Positions 56,176 to 64,000 of a DNA stretch of 64,000 bases are shown piece after piece. Every line of letters starts with the position of its first letter. The first letter of the stretch is position 1. Origin of the DNA: Terfezia claveryi (Eukaryota; Ascomycota; Pezizomycetes; Pezizales; Pezizaceae); contig WHUX01000043.1 of assembly GCA_015179025.1 (NCBI GenBank), positions 1 to 64,000 on the forward strand, given 5' to 3'. The notes under the pieces were generated by a model, which saw only the letters and a list, made by a program, of their open reading frames with translations, was not told the origin of the DNA and made no database searches. The translations under genes and the position numbers were made by a program.

Positions 56176-56628
56176 TTAGCCTATCGCCAGGTTGTTGTAG
56201 TCTTCCTCCTGCCAGCGGCGCATCTCTCCAAACTTGAATTTGGTTGGGTCATCGTGGGACACAAGCGCTTTTAGTGGCCCGGCTGCCAGCCTCTTCTCTT
56301 CTATCCCCTGCAGTGTATAAGAAAGGCCTGCCTGTATGTGTGCCAGGCGGTCTAGGTGGATTTTCGGTGCTGGGAGTTGTGATTCCTTCCCTTTCCCTTT
56401 TCCCTTTAGTCTCGGGGGTGGCGCAGACTGTGTGGCCGCCTCCGCATATGTCAGGATTGGGGTCTGCGTCTCTGCTGTGATTGTGATTGGAGAGGCTTTT
56501 ATCTGAGCCTCAGTGTCTGACACTGATGGTGGGCCCGGGGAAACCTGGTCTCGGTATCTCTCTGCTACCGCCGTTGTGTATTCACCTTCCAGGAAATGAC
56601 ATGGTAGCGCATGCGTTGTAGGCGTCAT
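56176..56628 (-). pseudogene. LINE ORF1 (gag-like) N-terminal fragment (copy C)
   Basis: A 150-codon frame from an ATG at 56628. It is Pro/Thr-rich, with TPILTYAEAATQSAPPPRLK and then a KGKGKGKE basic run, a composition and motif usual in the N-terminal part of Tad-type ORF1 proteins. It stops at 56176, 29 bp before the ORF2 remnant begins. No CCHC knuckles are present, so the C-terminal nucleic-acid-binding part is lost with the deletion. Assignment rests on its position upstream of the ORF2 remnant and on composition. Confidence 0.5.
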
Positions 56629-57150
56629 GGTCCTCGTTCTTAGGGGTGTATCGAGCCAGGAGACTGAAAGGCTGTGTGATTTCCGACCTATGATCTTGTC
56701 TGGTCTGTAGGGATCGACTGATTCGTCGGGCTCCGTTGTCTACCGGGGCTTGTGGTAGTAGTGTAGTGGCGTAATGGCGGCCCGTTTATCGCCGGGTTGA
56801 GCAATCATTGATGTCGTGGCCCTTCCTGTTGCAATACAGCAGATGGGTGTCTCGGTACATGGCAATTTTCCCCGGCTGTCCTTTCTCTTTCCCTTTCTAA
56901 GCGGCATGGTAGTTATTGTTGTGGGGAAGTTATCTTGTTTTCCAGTCGTATCTGCATCTGATGGCGCCCAGTAGGTATCGTGCCAGGTATGGATCCTCTC
57001 CGGAGAGCCCCAGAAGAGGCCGTGATTGTTGTTCCCCTGAGGTCTGAGTAGATATTCCTGTTGTGGACAACGAGGGTTATCTCGTGGCATTGCTGTAGGT
57101 GCTCTGGTTCTCCAGTTCTGACCAAGTGCTCGTTCAGTCAAAGTGGTTGT

Positions 57151-58590
57151 GCAATGTAAGTTCCCTGCTGTTGACTTTTAGGGAAACCAAGCTTCTATCT
57201 GGACTTTCTGATGAACCGCAACAGCAACATAGGAGGAGAGGGTGGTTGACCAAATACTCGCGGGACGACGGACGAGGAAAAGAAAGCTAGGGGAAAAATA
57301 AAAAATTAAAAAAAAAATAAAAAAAAAAATGGGCGGTGGATTTGAAGTTCAGGGTAACACGAGACATGAAAAATGTGGTTCCATCTTTTTTTTTTTTCTC
57401 TCTTGGACAAAGAGTGTGTACTGTAATAATGAAATTTTTTTAGATTTCTGCCAATTTTGATAAGAAATGAACTTGTCTAACATCACAGTAAACTTACTCA
57501 ATGCTTTGCTTGAACCAATATCTTATTCCAGAAGATAATAATCCGGCGTTTATCCTGACAATTTCCATCCCCTAATGTATGTTCTGCTCCCATCAGCAAG
57601 CGTACATGAAGCATTTTCTCTGCTACCGCACGTACCCAACTTAAAGGGTATTTACACACAATAAACAAAAACAACTCCCTATTGACCTTTGAAAGCTAAT
57701 TGCTCAAAGAAATTAATTCATATACCTCTTATAGCCATCATAGAGTAGATACCGAAAGATTAAAGCATACCCCATTATTGAAGGCTCTGGTTGGGGGATT
57801 TTACAGGCAATTAAGCTGTAGTGGAATATAATAAATGAATATGAGCTAAGCAATGATGCACTCTACTTCAATATTGCTGGCAAGGACAATAATGGGAAAC
57901 CAGACATGGTGTCTTTGACGTTATTGCACATATTACTACCTACAGGGAAGACCAACACCTACTATGCTATAAATCAATGAGCAGTATCATGGAATTAATC
58001 ACAATGAGGGTATGAATTTTAGTCCTGTATGTAAAACAAAATCAGTTTTCTTAAAATATTCCTGAAATACCTGGCAATTCCAGACCTCCCAGGCCATTCC
58101 AGTATGACTGGAATTCCGCAACGGCTCTGAACGTATATATATCTGGGTAGGTAGAAGGTTATCCACTGACAGCTCCCTAATAACTTGTGCGTGAACTATT
58201 ACGAAGAGGAATTACCCTCGTCATGGTTTAGATAGTTCGAACATGAGTACTGAGTTCCCCCAAAAAAAGAGAAAGTGGGAGAAAATAGCTATAGGGTGCA
58301 TACGACTCCCCGGATCACAGGAGTAGAAAGAATTGCTCATCACAGGCTAACAAGAGAGGTTTAACGTTCACAGTAACACAGCATATAACCCTACCGGAAC
58401 TATTCGACTACAAAACAATATCACACGCAAGATACACGCAAGATATAATAATCATGTGAATAAAAAGAAAAGTGTGCGAAAAAACCCCTTGCTATCCCCA
58501 GACCTTCTCCATATCAAGCGCTTGTGCTCAAAAAGTCCAGACCTTATCACCACAAGCAGGAGTCGTTAAGCCTTCTCATTGCCTTACCCC
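57151..58590. other. AT-rich non-coding stretch
   Basis: A-rich (57293-57330) and T-rich (57388-57400) runs, then AT-rich sequence without open frames of note up to the 3' end of the FluG-like gene. Confidence 0.55.
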
Positions 58591-61437
58591 TCAATACCTA
58601 CTCATCAACCACACCCTTCGCTTCTCATCCTCCAACCCTCCCAGTTCCCTCAACATCTCCATCTCCGCCTTCTTAACCCCCAGATAACACTCTACCACCG
58701 GCCCCAACCGTTTCCTCAACTCAGCATCCTTCTCCAATGCATCCAAGCTCTTCTCCAACGTATTTGGTAGCATCGCGGTAATCCCTAACTCCACCCTCTC
58801 TCTCTCCCCAATCTTACTAGCATCAACCGGACAATCCTTCTCTCTCAATGGCAGATTTTTCTTCAACCCATCATACCCCGCAGCCAATAACGCAGCCATA
58901 GACAGATACATATTCCCAATTCCATCCACCGTCTTCAATTCCCAATGCCCCTTTCCACATTTTCTTAGCGGTACTTCCTTGTTCTGCGTGCCCCAGGTGA
59001 CATATACACCCCCTGCCCATATCCCAGCCATGACCCTAGCGTAAGACTCTTCAATTGGGAGAGTGAATGCCATTATCGATGAGAGGTGTTTTAGTATCCC
59101 AGCAAGAAACGCATCTTCATTTGCAGGTATGGAAGCCCCAGGGCCATTAATTGAGAAATGTGCATGTGATGCTGATCCACAAGCATTATTGAAGGGGCGG
59201 GGGTAGAGTGTAGCTCGTAAACCGTGCTTTTTAGCTATATTCCTGATGATATCCCTGGCTCTATAGAGTGTATCCACTGCCTTGATAGGGGGGTAACAAG
59301 GAAGTGGGAATTCCCATTGTCCAGGTGCAGATTCAGCGTGGAAGTGGGAAAGAGGTATACCTGCTTCATTGAGAGTATCGACAATCTCCTCTATCATAGG
59401 GAGCACATCAAGTTGTTGGGTTGTCATATTACTCCATGAATGGACCATATGTAGGGGCTCAAATCGGACAAAATCGTTCTTTGCCTCATTGAGCACTGGC
59501 TTCATAAAGACGATTTCGACCTCGAATCCCATGAGAATGTCTATGTCAAAATTCTCCTTCAGGTTGTTAACCTGTTTGAACAAAGTAAATCGAGGGCAGC
59601 CTTGAAGGATTGGGCTGAAAGTTGTTTCCTCTGGATCGAAATCTCGTCCCCACCAGGTTTGAACAGTGGCCGAGGGGGAGCTTATGCCATAATTGGGGGT
59701 GAGGGTTGAAACGTCAGAAATAAGCAAGAACTGACCCATCGACGGCGCATTAAGAGAAAGATGGTCGTTTTGTAGGAGGCCCTTAATAGCTAATGGTACC
59801 GTCGGAGAACTACGCTTTCGGATATGCTCCCTATACTGTGCAACGGGGACCATATGTTGGCGCATAGTAGCGGTATAGTCAAGGAACTGAACCCAAACAT
59901 ATTTAATGTCTGGGTACTTCACGTGAAACTCATCCCAAATACCAAGGTCCCGGATAGCTTCAGTAATTGCGAGTTCGGAGGACGAAATCGACGGTGGAGT
60001 AGGATGTGATGTTCTAGATATATCAGAACTGGCTGTATATCGAAATTCAGTCCCACGTCCACATGCCCTAAGAAGTTCCGGGTATCTCTTCTCCTCCTCA
60101 AGCCTATACAGCTTATTTGAATTCCAAAACAAGATATTCACCACTGCATCAATTCCATGTTTGACTGACGTAGCTCCCTTGTATATATTTCCCATCACTG
60201 CTTTTTCCAGCACCTGTCGAAACTGCTTATTCGCAAGCCAATATGTCTCTGGATAATACCGGCCATCTGTACTCCAAAGGATCTTACAAGTAGGAACCAA
60301 CTCCAATGCTTCTCGAAGCACAGACTCTTGACCGTCCATGCTGAGTATGGGGAAAACCTCTCCAATGTCAAGGTAGACGTTAGGGTAGTGCGCTGCGAGA
60401 TAGCCGGCATCTCGGGTGTATGGATATGCGGAGTGGAGAAGCACAAAATTGACTTCTGGATAGGCTTCTATCAGGGGTTGCATATGAGCGGGATTTGATT
60501 TGAGGAGGTTAATATCGGTATCCCCAAGGCCGGTATGGAATTGGAATGGTAGTTTGTCATCGGCGTTCTCCTCAGTCCTCGCTGTCAGAATTTCGCAGAC
60601 TATTCTTACCAACTCCTCGTTGATTTCTTTGAACTGAATTCGGGAAACAGGCACTCTCAAGAGCGTCCGAAGAAAGCTATGCCATGCATCCTCGAGAAGC
60701 AGAGGTTCTATAGTGGGCTCTATATCAAGTCCTGTCCTATAGCAGATGACACTTTTAAATCCACGAACCTGAGGATCATCTGCAAGTTCAGAGATTGCCT
60801 GACGAAATTTCTGCTTGAATGTGGAGAAGAACTTCTCTTGTTGCGTAGGTTCCACACAGTAAGCTGTAGTACCGTTCCGAGTTGTGAGTTGAGGTACGAG
60901 TATATCCTCCTCTTTAGATTTTCCAGTCCAATCTATGCTTGCCGCAAGTAGCTCTTCCGCCACTTTTTCAATTCTCACAATCCTATAGACATGAGGCACA
61001 AATTTTTCATGCTCTTTGAACGGCTGTACATATCCCGGCGGTGTTGACAGTCCATCGTCCATCAATATCACATGGATTCCCTTCAAACATTTCTTAGTAA
61101 ACGCCTCATAACACCTTCCCACCTCGGTATCTCTTGCCTCCCTAACATCCGATGTTGTGGGTCTGCAATCGAGCAATCCGGAAAGCTGCTCAACGGCACG
61201 GATATGTGCTAGGGTTGAAGGGGAATCCCCAGTTAAAGCAACACCAACGGCTTCTGATGTAATGAGTTCAAACGGATATTCTGCTTGGATGGAGGCGTAT
61301 TGCTCCACGAACAGGTTGTGGGCATGGTTATCGATGACTGGAAATGTCTTGATGAGCTGGCGGAGGTCCTCGGGTTTGGCATCCTCAAGGGAGGGGATGT
61401 GGTGGATGGAAGTGTACAAGTCCGCCGGTGGAGGCAT
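58591..61437 (-). CDS. fluG: FluG-like amidohydrolase/glutamine synthetase fusion
   Basis: A single-exon protein of 948 residues with two parts. Residues about 30-445 are an amidohydrolase-2 domain: the metal-binding VIDNHAHN (H38, H40), then PFQFHTGLGDTD, VLLHSAYPYTRDAGYLA, VYLDIGE and ILWSTDGRYYPETYW. Residues about 500-948 are a type I glutamine-synthetase domain: ESAPGQWEFPL near 701 (the E-x-x-P-G-Q-x-E signature), RPFNNACGSASHAHFSINGP near 750, and the C-terminal helices. Aspergillus nidulans FluG has this same fusion and makes an extracellular signal that triggers asexual sporulation, but its chemical reaction is unproven. Many fungi carry FluG paralogues of other roles, so the symbol is by similarity. 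The ATG at 61437 has a favourable context (ACCATGCC). The cytoplasm is the expected location. Confidence 0.88.
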   Translation of the reverse strand: MPPPADLYTSIHHIPSLEDAKPEDLRQLIKTFPVIDNHAHNLFVEQYASIQAEYPFELITSEAVGVALTGDSPSTLAHIRAVEQLSGLLDCRPTTSDVREARDTEVGRCYEAFTKKCLKGIHVILMDDGLSTPPGYVQPFKEHEKFVPHVYRIVRIEKVAEELLAASIDWTGKSKEEDILVPQLTTRNGTTAYCVEPTQQEKFFSTFKQKFRQAISELADDPQVRGFKSVICYRTGLDIEPTIEPLLLEDAWHSFLRTLLRVPVSRIQFKEINEELVRIVCEILTARTEENADDKLPFQFHTGLGDTDINLLKSNPAHMQPLIEAYPEVNFVLLHSAYPYTRDAGYLAAHYPNVYLDIGEVFPILSMDGQESVLREALELVPTCKILWSTDGRYYPETYWLANKQFRQVLEKAVMGNIYKGATSVKHGIDAVVNILFWNSNKLYRLEEEKRYPELLRACGRGTEFRYTASSDISRTSHPTPPSISSSELAITEAIRDLGIWDEFHVKYPDIKYVWVQFLDYTATMRQHMVPVAQYREHIRKRSSPTVPLAIKGLLQNDHLSLNAPSMGQFLLISDVSTLTPNYGISSPSATVQTWWGRDFDPEETTFSPILQGCPRFTLFKQVNNLKENFDIDILMGFEVEIVFMKPVLNEAKNDFVRFEPLHMVHSWSNMTTQQLDVLPMIEEIVDTLNEAGIPLSHFHAESAPGQWEFPLPCYPPIKAVDTLYRARDIIRNIAKKHGLRATLYPRPFNNACGSASHAHFSINGPGASIPANEDAFLAGILKHLSSIMAFTLPIEESYARVMAGIWAGGVYVTWGTQNKEVPLRKCGKGHWELKTVDGIGNMYLSMAALLAAGYDGLKKNLPLREKDCPVDASKIGERERVELGITAMLPNTLEKSLDALEKDAELRKRLGPVVECYLGVKKAEMEMLRELGGLEDEKRRVWLMSRY

Positions 61438-64000
61438 GGTATTCGTCGGTGGAGCAATTCGTCAAGAGGCTTTGGTCGAGTTAGATCCGTTAGGTAATAA
61501 GGTGAGCATGTAGACACTGTCGTTTCAGAAATGGGGAAAGTAAGCATAAATTGTGGTTTCAGAAATGTGAGGAAATAGCAACAATTACTCTTATACCCCC
61601 GCGAGTGCTGAAGGTTACCAGAAGCCGCATTCCTCCGAGACCTGGCTGCAGCCTGCCGAATCAGGCACAGACCTGAAGTATATTATGCAGCGTGATGCAA
61701 ATAAATCTGACATGCATCGACAGATGAATGTAAACATGAGACACGGAGGTAGGCCTGTGTCCTTCTCAACAAATGCCCTTGCTGGCTGATGTGTTGCCTC
61801 TGGAGAAAATCCCTAGTTCGAGCCACAGCTACCCGCAAAGTTCTGTCAGTATTAGTTCTCTAACTTGGATGGTTCGATGCACAGCATTGTGGGTATGGCT
61901 TCGTTATGTAATTGCAGGGCACCGCCAGTTGCAGACCGTTGGATCTTGTTAGACCGATTTACGTTTTGGTGGTAGGCCTCTCACTCACATTCCTGGCTCA
62001 AAGACAGCCGATGTGCAAGTTCCCAGCAACTTATTGAAAAGCCACGTAACTCAATTAATGCTCATTTCGATTACCTCTGGTCAGATCACGAAATACAGGA
62101 CATCTACAGAGTTAGATATGCACCAGCTCCCGTTATCTATTATTGCTACCTATCGATCCGCGCCTCGGCAAAGATTCATTGGCTTATGGGATACTTACTA
62201 ATGAGTCGGCTCGGTAGCCGACCACCAGCTGGAACAACATCTAGCCGGGAGGTTTAACGGAAACATGTCAGACGGTCAGATGGTACTATCAGACTAAGAT
62301 GGTACACTGGTCAGCTAACCTGACAAGGTTAACCTGGCTATACACGGTCAAGTGCTCAACATCCCATATATTCGATTATATACATGAAGAGTTCTAAGGC
62401 AAGAAGAAGTACCGGGAGAGCTACAATAAACTATAAAGATAGTTCTAGAAGGGTTCTATACGTTAGCAGGGCTTTGATTAGGGTACTCGATTTGCTAAGG
62501 TTAATTGAGGTATACCGTGTGCTGCTGCAGCTTTGCGAATGGAATTATACTCTGGTAACCCAGACCGGTAGGCTTTCAAGGCTGCTTGTAATCGTCACTC
62601 ACGTTCTTTAGATTCTTGGCCGATCGGCTTAACTTTGTGTATTGCATTTACTATTTAAACTTATCACTTCATTTTCTCCTATTTATATCTCACGTGCACT
62701 GACTTTTCTGAGTTATTTATATTTTGACTGCCACGCCACACCTAGGTTAGCTGGCCGGTTGTACAGTCGGACGCTGAGCCAGTTCTGGCCATCAAAATTT
62801 ATGACATATGGACTCATGCAAGTCCATAGTCTACATGAAACGCAGACTATACCGCCTATGGAAGTTTGGAAGAGTAGCAATGTACATACATATGTCCCTG
62901 ATTATGCAGTGGTTTGCGCCCATCACTTATACATCAATAAAACCTATGAAAAAACTCAGGTCAACTCTTTTGTTTTCCCCGTATTTATTCATTTCAGCAT
63001 TTCTATGCCAAATTGATTATAGTAGGGGTATTCAAATTGCGGTTGGTCAGTAGATTTTTACGGCCGGCTATTTGACAAAACTTTGAGTACCGAGGCTAGA
63101 GTACCCTATGCAATTCCACATATAAATTGAGGGTATAGAATGGATAATTATTATTGCCACAAACAAGATAAAAATGATCTAAGTTTATCCGGCCATATGT
63201 ACTTAGCTTTGGATACCCCCAATATCCAGTACGGCATAACTCCAAATGAGTATCACCCTGAGACCTATTACCTTTTGCACTTCCCCTGAGATCAGCCAGA
63301 TATAAATCAGTATATCACCTCAATGGAATTATCCTCCCAAAGAAACACACAGATTCAGAGATATAGAAACAGAAGGTTGCAGGAGTATTTATTGTAGTTA
63401 GCCATACAAACTCCCGATCTCCATTATATATATCATTCCCAAGTCCGAGACCAAGGCGGAATTGCAAGTTCGGTTAAGTTTTCTGATGCTGCAGCTGATT
63501 GGCTCACGATAACAGTATATTGATCCTAATCTGACAATAGCCAAACTGTTACTTAATTTGATTGAAATCAAGGACCGCGCAAAAGATTCTTTGTTAATAA
63601 ATAGAATGCAGCCTTAATAGTGGAAGTACAGCCCACCTGCTGTGGTGGATAGTTGCCAAATGAGAATTTTGCAGGACTCCAGGGTACCCAGAAGCCTTTG
63701 CAAAAGTCAAAGACAGCTGGCTCGTCATTGAGTGGAGAACACACCCTGTCGTAAACTGGATTTTGTATGAAATGAGGGAATCCAGTCTCGATCCTGCCTT
63801 ATCTAGGGAGGGGAAACCATGGCCAAGCAAGCTTGAATAGGCAAGCAAATACCTAGATCAATTGAACGCGCGCGTGACGTAACTCGGGGATTTTCAAATG
63901 CATTAGATTCCGATAGGCAAACCCTAAGGACCCAAATTCCTAACCTTACATGTAGCAAACTATATAACGTCAAACTAGCCAAACACGCATATATACACCA
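61438..64000. other. Right-hand end, no gene recognised
   Basis: 5' flank of the FluG-like gene, then 2 kb of AT-rich sequence. Frames at 62384-62611 and 62642-63053 are under 125 codons without motifs. No tRNA-like box pair was found by eye. Confidence 0.5.

Larger units (their letters stand above)
55238..57150 (-). mobile_element. Internally deleted LINE, copy C
   Basis: On the minus strand, in order: probable 5' untranslated sequence (about 57150-56629), the start of ORF1 (56628-56176), the C-terminal part of ORF2 (56147-55680) and the family 3' untranslated region ending at TTACTTCTATTCGG (55238). The reverse transcriptase and endonuclease are missing entirely. Its 3' end lies 2 bp from the end of the pogo-like element. 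The 5' boundary is approximate: A-rich simple sequence begins at 57293. Confidence 0.65.

Noticed and set aside
31517..61437. Idea that the LaeA-like and FluG-like genes form a developmental or metabolite cluster
   Set aside because: They are 26 kb apart with transposons between. No polyketide, peptide or terpene synthase, transporter or pathway regulator accompanies them.
61810..61830. AGTTCGAGCC string resembling a tRNA B box
   Set aside because: No A box at suitable spacing and no cloverleaf could be drawn. No tRNA or rRNA gene was found by eye.

Overview
The window reads as nuclear DNA of a filamentous ascomycete (Pezizomycotina). Most resolved introns are about 48-107 bp with GT-AG borders. 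Several genes belong to families typical of these fungi: a Dur3 urea transporter, a FluG-type amidohydrolase/glutamine-synthetase fusion, a LaeA-like methyltransferase and a Kelch/BTB protein. The transposons are also fungal in style: LINE copies with RNase H, a MULE, a pogo-like element and an integrase-type DNA transposon. I cannot name the genus from the sequence alone.

Layout. The first 7 kb is gene-rich, all on the minus strand: the 5' three exons of a urea/H+ symporter (its 3' end lies outside the window), a small zinc-ribbon protein and RNA polymerase I subunit A43. From 7743 to 10328 lies a complete but inactivated DNA transposon. It has TG...CA terminal inverted repeats, TATA-like flanks and an integrase-type protein riddled with stops. 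From 12.2 to 23.4 kb are three more minus-strand genes: a 283-residue basic orphan, a four-exon Kelch/BTB protein of the LZTR1/Ral2 kind, and a large single-exon orphan of at least 867 residues. From 23.4 to 31.5 kb I recognise no gene. A six-exon LaeA-like methyltransferase (31.5-32.7 kb, plus strand) is followed by gene-poor DNA with a tiny TA-flanked inverted-repeat element and a doubtful zinc-finger ORF. A MULE with matching 26-bp terminal inverted repeats and an open 663-residue transposase fills 37986-40321, and a GFA/CENP-V-fold enzyme follows.

The right third is repeat-rich. Three minus-strand copies of one LINE family (3' ends near 42909, 48273 and 55238) sit among a decayed Ser/Pro-rich gene, a short intact gene with a perfect heptad alanine repeat, and a 988-bp pogo-like element whose end abuts a LINE 3' end. 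The last LINE copy has the start of ORF1 joined almost directly to the end of ORF2. A FluG-like gene (58591-61437, minus) is the last recognisable gene.

The genes do not form an obvious pathway or biosynthetic cluster: they look like scattered housekeeping and developmental genes separated by transposon islands. Multi-exon gene models were built by hand from splice motifs and reading phase and have no transcript support. Statements about protein families rest on remembered motifs, not on a database search.
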